NCBI GenBank assembly: GCA_030765055.1
Contig: CM060950.1
Span: 457,127,778-457,191,777, forward strand
Source of the DNA: Mantis religiosa
Lineage: Eukaryota; Arthropoda; Insecta; Mantodea; Mantidae
Direction: 5' to 3'
Length of the DNA stretch: 64,000 nt
Below, piece by piece: positions 21,819 through 32,675 of the stretch; position 1 is the first letter of the stretch; every line of letters begins with the position of its first letter. The position numbers and the translations under genes were made by a program. The notes under the pieces are model-generated. The model searched no databases and had not been told where the DNA came from. It saw nothing but the letters and a program-made list of their open reading frames with translations.

Positions 21819-23534
21819 CTTTCTCTATACTAACACTGCATTCAAGGGTACATAACAGCAAATCCTTGAAGCCAAAATAATTTTCACAGTACACACAGAC
21901 AATAATCCTGAGGCACCCTTCCGCATCAGGATACTACATACAAGAATTAAGGAAAATTGCAGCATATTTACTCCTAAAAGAAACGTTAAGTGAAAAGTGA
22001 ATCAGAAATTTCGCAAACTTCCAGAATAATAATTTAGACATAACCTCCCTTCAAATTCTTTGTTAACCCAAATCCTAACCAAAAGAAAGCAAAATTATTC
22101 AAAAATGCCAAACAGAAATTACTACATCAAACATTAGCAAAAATATTATGAACACACTCCACAGAAAATCCCAAGTTATCCAAACACTATGAAACATCTC
22201 AGGAAAACCTAACAGTAATATCCCAAATTTACTTCTTTTTAAGTTATTCGCATTATTTGTGACAGTGAAATAAACCTAAATTTACTAAAGAAACTTCTTT
22301 AAATAACATTATACCAAAATTTAACTTTGAATTTAAGACAGGAAAAGAAAATATATGGCAATACCATCCCTAAATTAAGAAATTATGAAACACCAAAACA
22401 TATAATGAAACAGAACTTTATAAGGCAAACCAGGGAAAATAATAACTCTAATTGACCATAAATTTAAAACACATAATTCAGAAAAAATTGTCAATAAGAA
22501 ACTTTTTGTCTTGTAATATGATCAGCATTTTCAGATAAAACTGCTGCAAGAAAAACATATATTTCACATCAATCATTGCAACACATTCTCCCAAAATATT
22601 ACCACATTTTAACGCTGTGTCAGGTACATATCAGCTTCCTGACAAGCCACAAATGATCCATGTTACAGGCACATCTAACCTGTAAAACTTCACAAATACA
22701 CACAAAAAATACTCTCAACTCGTAACATCCTCAAAGCATCCAAGGTTACATTACAGCACCTCCTTGAAGCTACAAAATTTCAACTACATCAGACACACAT
22801 AATAATCTAGGGGCACATCTCAGCACTGACCTAGAAAACATATTCACACTTGCAATGACAAAGACAGATAGAAACAGAGGAAACAGTAGCATCACATCTG
22901 AAAAAGATCAACAAAACAAAACATAAACAATATCAGAATTCACACATAATTTTGATAAATCAGTGATAATTTGAACATAAGCTCTCTAAAATGTCAGTAT
23001 TATTCAACATTTAGCAAACCAAGGGATGCAAAATAAACTTTAGAAGTACCTGAATAATAAATTACCACTGTAAAGAATTACATTATAACCTTGCTACAAA
23101 GAAAATTATTAGTTAACCAAGATAATTTAACACTGAAAATAAAACCTCAAAATCCTGAGCTAAATTTTGTAGTTATTATTCCCAATATGCCTTAAAATGA
23201 AGAATATAAAGAACTTTACCAAAAAAACTTTTCCTAAGAAAGATTATACTAAAATTTTAAAGTTTCAATTTAAAAAAGGAAGAGAAACACTTTTGATTAC
23301 AACCCTACACTCGAATATTGCAAAAAAACTTTTAATAGGAAACATAAACTGTTAAAAATGAAACAGCAAAGTAATTTTAACTCACCATACGTTGAGAACA
23401 CATTTCAGGAAAATTTCACTATCTTTCACTGTTGCAACACCCACATGATAAACTATTCAAGAAAGATCCACTGCAGATCCCACAATAACACTAATAAAAC
23501 TTACACAAAAAGAGTTAAAATCCTTACCTTCATA
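21819..23534. other. A-rich, G-poor DNA continuing the 18.9-21 kb region
   Basis: No gene. 22605-22850 repeats the block seen at 20165-20350 at roughly 75% identity by eye. A partial third unit lies at 21835-21900. Confidence 0.5.
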
Positions 23535-23538
23535 ATAC

Positions 23539-23945
23539 TGTCACCCAATTAGCGGAAGGTATGACGGCACAGCTGTGTGGGGAAACCGGAGGGAGCGGAC
23601 CCACGCCTCCCATTAGTCTCTGTCACTAACTGAAGGGTGGTTAAAGGAATGTCACCCGTCCCTGGACGTTTCTCTCCCCTTCTTCTATCATCTGGAATAT
23701 TCGCCTGGATACCAGAGACGCCGAGAATACGACGAGATGCTTATAAAAAGGGTTTCAGAGAGACAGACAGTTAGTGTTAGTGTGTACGTGCATCGGAACG
23801 GTAACGGACGAACTGGTGAATCGTAATTGTGTGCATTACGTAATTTTGTGTAATTGGCAAGTATTTAACTGTAAGTCGGTGGAAATAAAGAACATTTTTG
23901 AGTGGTGAAATTGGACTTTTCATTTCACGAACCCACAAAGTCACA
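23539..23945 (+). repeat. 5' LTR of the gypsy element
   Basis: Starts TGTCACCCAATTAGC and ends AAAGTCACA. A TATA box TATAAAA lies at 23742-23748 and AATAAA at 23884-23889, so U3, R and U5 can be placed. The 3' end is shared by the LTRs at 6905, 13971 and 50398. Confidence 0.95.
23742..23748 (+). promoter_or_regulatory. TATA box of the 5' LTR
   Basis: TATAAAA within CTTATAAAAAGGG. Transcription is expected to start 25-30 bp downstream in the CAGACAGTTAGTG region. The equivalent in the 3' LTR is 28926-28932. Confidence 0.7.
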
Positions 23946-23946
23946 C

Positions 23947-23964
23947 TGGTGTCAGGAAGCGGGA
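23947..23964 (+). other. Primer-binding site
   Basis: TGGTGTCAGGAAGCGGGA lies one base after the LTR and begins TGG as expected for the complement of a tRNA CCA end. TGGTGTCAG... is the kind of site used with tRNA-Leu in insect gypsy elements. The exact tRNA was not checked. Confidence 0.75.
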
Positions 23965-23987
23965 AAACATCACCGAACATTACAACC

Positions 23988-25136
23988 ATGGACGCGGCAT
24001 TGGAAAAGATTTTGGAGAAAATGATGGAAATGAAGACGGCCAACGACAACCTCACCGCCAAGTTGAAACAAATGAAGACGGCAAATGAAAACCTCGCTGC
24101 AAAAACAGAAACGGCTAACAACAACTTGGCCACGACAATGACCTCAAAGATGGCCGAACTGACCACGGAAATGAAGGTGGCGAACGAGGCTCTCGCCGCC
24201 AAATTTCAAGAACAGTTGGCCGGCGTGAGGGATGACGTGACGGAGCTGGGCAAGCGGATGGGCCAAGTAGACGACCGCCTTAATGATTTAGAGGAAAAGG
24301 CCGACAATAACGCCAAGACCCTGGACGCCGTGGTGGAAGACGTCGAAGACCTTGCGAACCGCATTAACAACCTGGAAGGGAAGGCTGACAGCAGCGTCAA
24401 GTCCCTGAACGCAATGGTGGAGGACGTCGTCGGCAGGAGGTTGAAGGATTTGAAGCCCGACGCGCCGGGACGCGACACAACATCTGCGCGCGTCAAACCT
24501 CCCAAGTATGACGGCGCGTCAACGTTTGAAGTCTTCCGCCGCCAGTTCGACACAGTGGCCAGGCACAACAGGTGGTCACCGGAGGAGGAGGCTACACAGT
24601 TAATAGCCAGCCTCCAGGGACGGGCCGCGGAAGTGCTAAACGCGGTGCAGACGATGGCGGCGCCCAAGGACATCTGGGAGGCCCTGGAGAATCGCTTCGG
24701 GAACCACCGCTTAGCCGCAGCATACCGAAGCCAGCTAAAGGCAAGGTCGCAGCAGCCGGGGGAGACGCTGCAGGAGTTCGCCATAGCCATCGAGCAGCTG
24801 GCTAGCAAGGCCTTGGTTGACCTGCCACTGGAGTTCGTATCCCGGGAAGCCGCCTACAATTTTGTCGATGGGGTACGGGACACGGAGATTCGTCAGCGCC
24901 TAATGCTCGGCGAATATAAAACCATCCACGAGGCGCTGACAGCGGCATTAAGGATGGAGGCGGCCAAAATAACATCCCTCCCGACGTCGAGAACGAGGAG
25001 CGTCCGCTATGCCGGAGACAGAAGACCAGCTGAGGGACGCCGGCGAACACCTAGTGGCCTGTGTTGGGGGTGTGGACAGCCCGGGCACCTGCAGAGAGAC
25101 TGCCCACACCAGGAAGAGCAGCCGGAAAACGAGTAA
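23988..25136 (+). CDS. gag: Gag polyprotein
   Basis: 382 residues forming the capsid-like particle. Residues 5-148 are a long, repetitive coiled coil with recurring KTANxNLAAK and LNDLEEKAD-type heptads. Residues 170-327 are a retrotransposon Gag capsid domain (YDGASTFEVFRRQFD, then QLIASLQGRAAEVL and WEALENRFG). A CCHC zinc knuckle follows (C359, C362, H367, C372). The ATG at 23988 is chosen because it lies just after the primer-binding site. The open frame reaches back into the LTR but has no earlier ATG. The end overlaps pol by about 80 bases in a different frame. The unusually long N-terminal coiled coil may drive multimerisation, which is inference. Confidence 0.93.
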   Translation: MDAALEKILEKMMEMKTANDNLTAKLKQMKTANENLAAKTETANNNLATTMTSKMAELTTEMKVANEALAAKFQEQLAGVRDDVTELGKRMGQVDDRLNDLEEKADNNAKTLDAVVEDVEDLANRINNLEGKADSSVKSLNAMVEDVVGRRLKDLKPDAPGRDTTSARVKPPKYDGASTFEVFRRQFDTVARHNRWSPEEEATQLIASLQGRAAEVLNAVQTMAAPKDIWEALENRFGNHRLAAAYRSQLKARSQQPGETLQEFAIAIEQLASKALVDLPLEFVSREAAYNFVDGVRDTEIRQRLMLGEYKTIHEALTAALRMEAAKITSLPTSRTRSVRYAGDRRPAEGRRRTPSGLCWGCGQPGHLQRDCPHQEEQPENE

Positions 25137-28100
25137 GGGCCGTCGTGGAGAGGGGCACGTCGGCGCCATCACCACCATCCCCTCGAGTGACACTGCGCGC
25201 CGTCAGCCGGCGTATGGATGACAGCCTCATCGCGGACGGTTGGATAAGAGGAAAGCCGTGCCGCGTGCTGGTGGACACCGGGGCGTCCGTGACCATCATC
25301 AGACCTGACGTGGCGAAGGGTTTGCCGACAAGGAAGCCAAGCCGGCCATACCAGCTTGTCACGGCATCGGGCGACACCTTGCCTGTGGAGAGGGAGGCCC
25401 TGCTGGAGCTGAACTTGGGACGGAGTGCCGTGCGTCTGTGGGTGTTCGTCGCGAAGGTGGCTGAGGAGGTGATCCTGGGACTGGATGCCCTCAGGAGCCA
25501 TGAGGCGACGGTCGACGTCGGCAAGAAGGTCCTGCGGCTTAACGGAGAAGAGGTTATACTCCGTCAACCCGAAGAGCGCCTTGGAATTTGCACGGTCGTC
25601 TTGGACGAAGACGTGGTTGTTCCCGCGAGGAGCGAGGTGGTGGTGACGGCGCGACTGGAGGGCCAGAGAACCAGGAACATGATGCTGGACCAGAAGACGC
25701 CTGTAAACGGACTGTGTGTAGCCAGGGCATTGCTGCCGTGCCGAGAGGAGGTGCCCGTGAGACTGCTAAATCCTACGGACGCCGACCACGACGTCCAGGC
25801 CGGGACGGAGTTGGGAATGTGCGAGCCCGTGGTGAGCGTAACAGCTATCGACGAGACACTAGAGCCGGCGCCGAAGCAACACCTGGGGCCCCGGCTAGAA
25901 GGCTTGGTGGAGAGGGTGGCCGACCACCTGACCACAGAACAGTTGGAGAAGGTTCGACAACTGCTAAGACGGTATCAGCGCGTCTTCAGCCAAGGTGATA
26001 GTGACTACGGCCGCACGGACAAAGTGCTTCACCGCATCGACACCGGAGACGCCCGGCCTATTCGGCAACCACATAGACGCATTCCGCTGGCGAAGCAAGG
26101 GGCGGTGCGAGACATGCTGGAGGACATGAGATCCAGGGGAGTGATTGAAGAGTCTGACAGCCCTTGGTGTTCCCCTGTAGTCTTGGTGACAAAGAAGAAC
26201 GGCGAGCTGCGCTTCTGCGTAGACCACAGAAAGTTGAACGCCGTCACCCGGAAGGACTGTTTTCCCTTACCCCGGATTGACGACACCCTGGACACGCTAG
26301 CTGGTGCACAGTGGTTCTCGACCCTGGACCTGAAGTCGGGCTACTGGCAGGTAGCTCTAGACCCGAGAGACAAGGAGAAGACTGCATTCTCGACGGGCCA
26401 AGGGCTCTGGCAGTTCACGGTTATGCCCTTTGGCCTCTGCAACGCACCAGCTACCTTCCAGCGCCTTATGGAGTCAGTGATGAGAGGGCTGACTTACGAT
26501 GCCTGCCTGCTATACCTGGACGACATCATCATCGTCGGGAAGACTTTTGAAGATCACCTCGAGAATCTGAGTAAGGTGCTACAGAGACTGCAAGCGACCA
26601 ACTTGAAGCTGAGCGCGAAGAAGTGCCAGCTCTTCCGCAAGGAAGTTAACTACTTGGGCCACATAGTCTCAGCAACTGGAGTGGCCACAGACCCGGAGAA
26701 GACGCAGGCTGTGAGAGATTGGCCTCGCCCAAGGGATAAGAAAGAATTGCGCAGTTTCCTGGGGCTGTGCAGTTATTACAGGCGCTTCATAAAGGGGTTC
26801 TCCAACATCGCAAAACCCCTCACCCGCCTGACAGAGGAACACCGGCCTTATGTGTGGACGGAGGACGCAGAAAACGCTTTCCAGCACCTAAAGGAGACCC
26901 TGTGCAGTGCTCCAATTTTGGGTTTCCCACAACCGGGTGGCACCTTCATTGTGGACACCGACGCCAGCGACCATTGCATTGGAGGTGTCCTGTCGCAGAT
27001 CCAGGACGGCCATGAGCGGGTGATAGCCTATTACAGCAAGACGCTATCCAAGGCAGAGAAGAACTACTGCGTCACCCGACGGGAGTTACTGGCGGTAGTA
27101 AAGACATTGGAGCACTTCCACAAGTACCTGTACGGTCAGCCATTCCACCTGAGGACTGACCATTCCGCCCTAACCTGGCTATTGACCTTTAAGAACCTGG
27201 AAGGCCAGACAGCACGTTGGGTCCAGAGGCTGCAGGAGTACGACTTCACCTCGGAACATCGTAGAGGGAAGAGCCACGGTAACGCAGACGCCATGTCCCG
27301 AAGACCCTGTCCAGAAGAGTGCGGCCAGTGCACAAGAGTGGAAGAGAAGGAGCGTGCCGCAGCAGTCCGAGTAGTTGTGGCAGTGCCTGCTGAAGGCTGG
27401 GATAGCGCAGGCCTGAGGAGGGAGCAGCTGGCGGACGCAGACTTGGGGCCACTCTTGAGGGAAGTGGAGGCAGGAATGAGACCAACCTGGGAGGACATCG
27501 CACCGAGGAGCGCCACCTACAAGTCGTACTGGGCCCAATGGGACTCGTTGAAGACCAGAGAGGGCGTGCTGTTCCGGGTATGGGAATCACCCGATGGGAA
27601 GACGCAGAGAGAGCAGTTGGTACTTCCCCGGAGTAAGGTCCCGGAAGTCCTGGAGGAAGTGCACGCCGGTACTACGGGAGGACACCTGGGAGCGAACCGA
27701 ACGATTGACAAACTACGGCAGCGCTACTACTGGCTGAGGCTCCGAGCAGATGCTGAGAGATGGTGCCGTCAATGTCACGTGTGCGCGGCGAGTCGTGGCC
27801 CCCAGACGAGGAGCCGGGGTCGCATGCAGCAGTACAACGTCGGAGCGCCATTCGAACGGATCGCCGTTGACATTGCTGGACCGTTCCCAGTTTCCGACCG
27901 AGGCAACAGGTACCTAATGGTGGTCGTGGACTACTTCACCAAGTGGCCGGAGGTGTATGCCATCCCAAACCAAGAGGCAAAGACAATCACAGACTGCCTC
28001 GTGGAGCAAGTGTTCTGTCGATTTGGGGTGCCGTTAGAGCTACACAGTGAACAGGGTACCAACTTTGAGTCCAACCTAATGAAGGAGGCACTACAAAGGC

Positions 28101-28711
28101 TTGGGGTGTACAAGACTCGCACTACGCCTCTACATCCCCAATCGGATGGCATGGTCGAAAGGTACATCAAGACCTTAGAGGAACACCTGAGGAAGGTCGT
28201 GGCCAGCCATCAGCGAGACTGGGACGTCAAGGTGCCACTGTTCTTGCTGGCCTATCGCTCGTCCACACACGACACAACTGGGATGACGCCAGCCAGCTTA
28301 ATGTTTGGTCGAGAGTTACGCCTCCCTTGTGACCTGGCTTTCGGAAGCCCTCCGGAGGTGAAGCAGCCGGTGAACGAGTATGTGGAGAACCTGGTGGACC
28401 GCCTCCACGACGTGCACGAGATGGCTCGCCAGAACATCCAGAAGGCGAGCGACCGCATGAAGACCAGATATGATAGGCAAGCCAACAGCCAAGGGTTCCT
28501 GCAAGGTGACCTGGTCTGGTTGTATCGTCCTACCCGGACCAAGGGACGCTGCCCGAAGCTCCAGCAGCCATGGCAAGGACCGTACTGGGTGGTGAAGAGG
28601 ATTAACGACGTGGTCTACCGCATCCAGAAGGTCCCCCGAGGAAAGATGTTGGTGGTACACCTGGATCGACTAGCCCGCTACGATGGTGCTGTTCGGGACG
28701 ACCAGCTTTGA
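25055..28711 (+). CDS. pol: Pol polyprotein: protease, RT, RNase H, integrase
   Basis: About 1218 codons in the -1 frame relative to gag, opening at 25055 with no ATG near the overlap, so expression by frameshifting is likely. Numbering from the GTG at 25061: protease DTGAS 72-76 and ILGLD 138-142; RT with TLDLKSGYWQ (Asp 423), MPFGLCNAPATF and YLDDII (485-490); RNase H with TDAS (Asp 634), RRELLAV (Glu 675) and RTDHSAL (Asp 700). In the integrase, the zinc-binding residues are H868, H875, C905 and C908, and the core has Asp 937 and Glu 1033. A GPYWVVKRI GPY/F-like module lies near 1173. The second catalytic Asp is replaced: HSEQGTNF has Glu 997 (GAA, 28049-28051) where the family has Asp. 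No other lesion is seen. Confidence 0.95.
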   Translation, partial: WPVLGVWTARAPAERLPTPGRAAGKRVRAVVERGTSAPSPPSPRVTLRAVSRRMDDSLIADGWIRGKPCRVLVDTGASVTIIRPDVAKGLPTRKPSRPYQLVTASGDTLPVEREALLELNLGRSAVRLWVFVAKVAEEVILGLDALRSHEATVDVGKKVLRLNGEEVILRQPEERLGICTVVLDEDVVVPARSEVVVTARLEGQRTRNMMLDQKTPVNGLCVARALLPCREEVPVRLLNPTDADHDVQAGTELGMCEPVVSVTAIDETLEPAPKQHLGPRLEGLVERVADHLTTEQLEKVRQLLRRYQRVFSQGDSDYGRTDKVLHRIDTGDARPIRQPHRRIPLAKQGAVRDMLEDMRSRGVIEESDSPWCSPVVLVTKKNGELRFCVDHRKLNAVTRKDCFPLPRIDDTLDTLAGAQWFSTLDLKSGYWQVALDPRDKEKTAFSTGQGLWQFTVMPFGLCNAPATFQRLMESVMRGLTYDACLLYLDDIIIVGKTFEDHLENLSKVLQRLQATNLKLSAKKCQLFRKEVNYLGHIVSATGVATDPEKTQAVRDWPRPRDKKELRSFLGLCSYYRRFIKGFSNIAKPLTRLTEEHRPYVWTEDAENAFQHLKETLCSAPILGFPQPGGTFIVDTDASDHCIGGVLSQIQDGHERVIAYYSKTLSKAEKNYCVTRRELLAVVKTLEHFHKYLYGQPFHLRTDHSALTWLLTFKNLEGQTARWVQRLQEYDFTSEHRRGKSHGNADAMSRRPCPEECGQCTRVEEKERAAAVRVVVAVPAEGWDSAGLRREQLADADLGPLLREVEAGMRPTWEDIAPRSATYKSYWAQWDSLKTREGVLFRVWESPDGKTQREQLVLPRSKVPEVLEEVHAGTTGGHLGANRTIDKLRQRYYWLRLRADAERWCRQCHVCAASRGPQTRSRGRMQQYNVGAPFERIAVDIAGPFPVSDRGNRYLMVVVDYFTKWPEVYAIPNQEAKTITDCLVEQVFCRFGVPLELHSEQGTNFESNLMKEALQRLGVYKTRTTPLHPQSDGMVERYIKTLEEHLRKVVASHQRDWDVKVPLFLLAYRSSTHDTTGMTPASLMFGRELRLPCDLAFGSPPEVKQPVNEYVENLVDRLHDVHEMARQNIQKASDRMKTRYDRQANSQGFLQGDLVWLYRPTRTKGRCPKLQQPWQGPYWVVKRINDVVYRIQKVPRGKMLVVHLDRLARYDGAVRDDQL

Positions 28712-28722
28712 GGAGGGAGCAG
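28711..28722 (+). other. Polypurine tract
   Basis: AGGAGGGAGCAG immediately upstream of the 3' LTR, overlapping the pol stop region. It is the expected primer for plus-strand synthesis. Confidence 0.8.
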
Positions 28723-29129
28723 TGTCACCCAATTAGCGGAAGGTATGACGGCACAGCTGTGTGGGGAAACCGGAGGGAGCGGAGCCACGCCTCCCATTAG
28801 TCTCTGTCACTAACTGAAGGGTGGTTAAAGGAATGTCACCCGTCCCTGGACGTTTCTCTCCCCTTCTTCTATCATCTGGAATATTCGCCTGGATACCAGA
28901 GACGCCGAGAATACGACGAGATGCTTATAAAAAGGGTTTCAGAGAGACAGACAGTTAGTGTTAGTGTGTACGTGCATCGGAACGGTAACGGACGAACTGG
29001 TGAATCGTAATTGTGTGCATTACGTAATTTTGTGTAATTGGCAAGTATTTAACTGTAAGTCGGTGGAAATAAAGAACATTTTTGAGTGGTGAAATTGGAC
29101 TTTTCATTTCACGAACCCACAAAGTCACA
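28723..29129 (+). repeat. 3' LTR of the gypsy element
   Basis: 407 bp, identical in length to the 5' LTR, with one base difference. The poly(A) signal AATAAA is at 29068-29073. Confidence 0.95.
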
Positions 29130-29133
29130 ATAC

Positions 29134-30879
29134 AGTTTCATCTTTGTTCTAAACACTTACTGAAATTATTCACATTTATCAAACCACAAATACCCAAAAT
29201 TTTGCTATTGAACTGCCAGAAACACTTTTTCCTCACTTTAAAATGCCAGAAAAATGTAATATTTAACCAACCAAACACTTTTATAAACTGCATTGCGTCC
29301 ACTACCAATTTAGCACGAAATGGCCATAGTATCAAATAGATGTTAAATGAAATTTTGTAAAGTTGTCATCCTAAACATCATTTACAAAAATTCGAATATT
29401 ACGTCCAACTTACAAAAACTTCTTTCAGAAAACTAACCATTCAATATCGTAGCAATTCACAGACGAACACTAATACAAAAATCACGTGAAATACACCATA
29501 AATTTCCACACTATGGCACTGAAGTAATGATTAATACACAAATTCCAAAATCTTATGTACCTGTTATAATCCCAAGAAAACCTAATATTGAGTAGATGAA
29601 TTGAATCAGAGAACAATTAACTCATTTACCGAAATTTATAACACGTGGTTTGTAATTACGAGTGAGCCAACATTACGCAACAAAATATTACTCCTTAAAT
29701 GAAAGTTAGGAAAAGGTTACCATATATTAATCAAAATACAGAAAACACTTTTAAAGCCTTTTGGCACGTTATACAGAATTACTAAGGGGCTTGAAAAAAT
29801 TATAAAGAAAAATAACAAAAATGAGGCCAGAACTTCCACGTGGTCTTACATTTTTTATACACAATTTCTACATATCACGAAAGATTTCTTTTATTTGAAT
29901 TTTCACAATGAACTTTTTCTAAAAAAATGTACACGGCACCTAACACCAATATAAACAAACAAACGTGTTGAAATATCCTAAACATTATCCTAAGCAAGAG
30001 AGATGTCTAATAATAAATTAATGAATGATAATATAGCCTGGCAGAAAGTGATGCACAGTAGCGACGTAACTCTTAGCTGGTAGCTCCTAGCCAAATGGAC
30101 CATGGGCTGATTTCAACATCATTTCATCATTGTTTTAAGATAAAGCACTCCTAAAAATGTGCTTCTTGAACTAATTGCTTCAGATCTTCTACATAAACTG
30201 ACAAGTTACAGCTTTGCAATTTCCAAAATTAACACCTACTATTTCATTTAAAGTGGCAGCAACATAAAATACTAAAGAAATTACAGCTTGTATCAGACGA
30301 AAATGAAATGACATGATTTTGTTGGTAAAATATTGTCATGGGAACTTTAGAAGGTCCATGCTGCTGTAAGAGTTTATCCTATTGCAGGTTTCGATGTTTT
30401 TTGACTACAACCACTCCTTTATTAGCTATGACATTCATAAATTCCAAATTGAGCAACTAGCTGTTCCAAATGCAATTAATAATAGTTTTATACCTGCAAG
30501 TGACGGAATATGATTGTAATCTCCAAGGAAGTTCAGCTTCAATGTTGGAACATTCACCCCTTGATTTTTGTATCTGAAAATAAAATTAAAGTAATGTAAT
30601 GCCAATAAGCTTTAATTTTTCCGTGAATGTTTTTCACAGAAATTCACTGAATAGCGTGTTATAGCATCTTACAGTACAACAGCTATTCACAGTAGACCTC
30701 CAATAATAATGGCAATTTTAAACACAAATATCTTATTATTCTCTGTACCTGGGTATGTAGCCAAGATCATTCGAGCTCTTCCTTCTTCCCCAGGATTTTA
30801 GAACAATCCTTCCATATTGAAATTGTCAAGATCGCCAAACAACAGAATATCAAACCAGTACAAATTTAAAAGTTGTAGC
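29134..30879. other. A-rich non-coding DNA continuing the interrupted host sequence
   Basis: Continues the G-poor DNA left of the gypsy element. 29750-29850 matches 20335-20430. About 30090-30130 resembles the 3' part of SINE family A without its head. No gene recognised. Confidence 0.45.
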
Positions 30880-31965
30880 AGAGCCTGAATTGGCCAATTG
30901 CCTACGTGATCAAGTACGCCAGCGCCTGTATTTTCGTGTGGCAAACTAAAACCTCTTGTTGCCATTTCCCCTATCTCGGCTTCATCCCTATGTGGTGAAT
31001 TTAGAGAGAAGCCAGAAGTTTTTGTAAATTGTGGTTATTATTATCATCAAAACAGATACAGGTCAATGTTCCTTTTCAGATTTACATTGAAGTTATTGCA
31101 AGGAATTAATGTCTCCTCTCTCAAAACGTGCCATTAATATATTCCATCTGACAGCGTTTAATTCCACAATTAGAATGTATTTGAGTCATTTTACTGTTCA
31201 GATATTTATAATACCTGCTATTTGCGCCCTACCTGTAAAGAAGAAATAAAGTTTGATATAAATTTGACACATTTATATGCATTTCTTTTGAAATGTTTGA
31301 AACAAATACAACTCTTGTTTCATAAAAAGTACAGAATACTGCTGCGCCATCTCTGTGTTGGAATGGGCGGACTATTACCCGCTTTGGAAACAGCAGCGCT
31401 ACTGACGGAGTGAGGCAAACTACTTGCGTGTGTCGCGATTTCTCTTTGGAGGTGCCAAAATAAATAATGAAGATAATAATTTACTGAGTATTTGCCGACA
31501 CAGCTTCTCATAAATATTCGCGGTATATATGAAGTATTGTTATATGCAATCTTACTATAATTTTAACCTTATTCAAGCTAAATATTCACCATCGACGTTT
31601 TTTTTTAGCTTGTGTTGTTCCTTTTATTCTTGTTTGGTTATTTCCTTGTTGTCTTTCTCTGTTCAGCTCCTCCCTCCCTCCCAGCCATACACGCAGACAC
31701 ACCGGAGTCTGGGCTCAAAACCGCGATCAGATTGCCGCTTTAGTGTGGACGGCCATTGGATACTTCTAAATTAGAGCCATTCACTTGAAAACGGCTTTAC
31801 GTAACAAATTGGGCCAAAACCATTCAGTCTCCGAGAAGAACGTCAACGCAGCACTTAATAATATAATACAACGAAATGTCAATTTCTACAGTTCCTTGTG
31901 AGCTTTATGAAAGCCATTACGATAATGGTTAGATTGTCAACAAAGTACCTAGCATATGTACCTGG
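30880..31965 (+). repeat. Unclassified dispersed repeat, family X, copy 2
   Basis: Shares the order of blocks with 9070-9895 and 62345-63775, including GCGCCATCTCTGTGTTGG, GGAGGTGCCAAAATAAAT and GGCCAAAACCATTCAGTCTCCGAGAAG. No open frame is conserved among the three copies. Confidence 0.7.
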
Positions 31966-31984
31966 AAATGCCATATACTGGTCT

Positions 31985-32075
31985 TCCAGTGGTTCAAATC
32001 TTGCTATGGCTTTGCATTCTTCATTCTGTGTCTACCTTTGCAAACTTTGTCCTATATTCAATTAGTGTGAAGCAC
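31985..32075 (+). repeat. Fragment of the hairpin-element unit
   Basis: The T arm and downstream part only: GTGGTTCAAATCTTGCTATGG, then a sequence matching the unit's 3' flank to AATTAGTGTGAAG. Diverged from the other copies. Confidence 0.55.
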
Positions 32076-32079
32076 AGAC

Positions 32080-32665
32080 AATGGTAATGTCAATTACTTC
32101 AGATAGCTATGTGACTAACACCTTCTGTTACTGTAACGTGTATTGTACTAAATAATGGGTTTGTATCCACATCATGAAGAACTTGTTCTTCACGGTCAAT
32201 GCTTCGTACTCCTCTCGTCTCCAACATTTTACACATTCTTCTCAAATGTGCCTGTCTCTGTCAAGCGCCGGTGAATTTGTGAGAATGTCTGTAAGAATGT
32301 CTATAGCCAAGGTAACTGCCTACTGGTAACTTTTCTGCATACAGCTCATGATGCATTCCCATCTGCAAGGTCATACACGTAGTACTTATCGATCTGTTCA
32401 TTCACAAAACATATTCTCTTCTGTCTTCATTGATCTAGAACAAGCAGTAAATAAGAACATTCAAATAATCAGTGCAGAACAACGTAATTCGTTTAAATAT
32501 TAATTGTTTGCTCGGAAACTAATGAAACAAATCCAATCAAACATTTAGCGAACAGTAATTTAAGCCAATTAATTATTAATTAATTTCTATAGTACACTCA
32601 AACAAAGCAAATAGTAGACAACAAGTTAATTCAATTAATTACTATTGGCTTCAACCAGGAGGCAA
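32080..32665. other. Non-coding AT-rich DNA
   Basis: No gene. 32540-32640 is rich in AATTAATT-type repeats. The start (32080-32150) belongs with the family X matches near 16035. Confidence 0.5.
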
Positions 32666-32675
32666 ATCCTATGTA

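Larger units (their letters stand above)
23539..29129 (+). mobile_element. Full-length Ty3/gypsy LTR retrotransposon
   Basis: 5591 bp flanked by ATAC (23535-23538 and 29130-29133). The two 407-bp LTRs differ at one site only (GGACCC against GGAGCC), so insertion is very recent. The order is LTR, primer-binding site, gag, pol (protease, RT, RNase H, integrase), purine tract, LTR. No env and no chromodomain were seen. It is clearly GC-richer than its surroundings. Confidence 0.97.

Noticed and set aside
21069..21855. Three nearly identical 61-62 codon frames, suggesting a small gene family
   Set aside because: The identity is explained by the three hairpin-element units. The frames run through the tRNA-like module and are incidental.
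24206..28660. Many long minus-strand and off-frame plus-strand frames over the gypsy element
   Set aside because: Shadows of the GC-rich gag and pol genes. None has recognisable domains.
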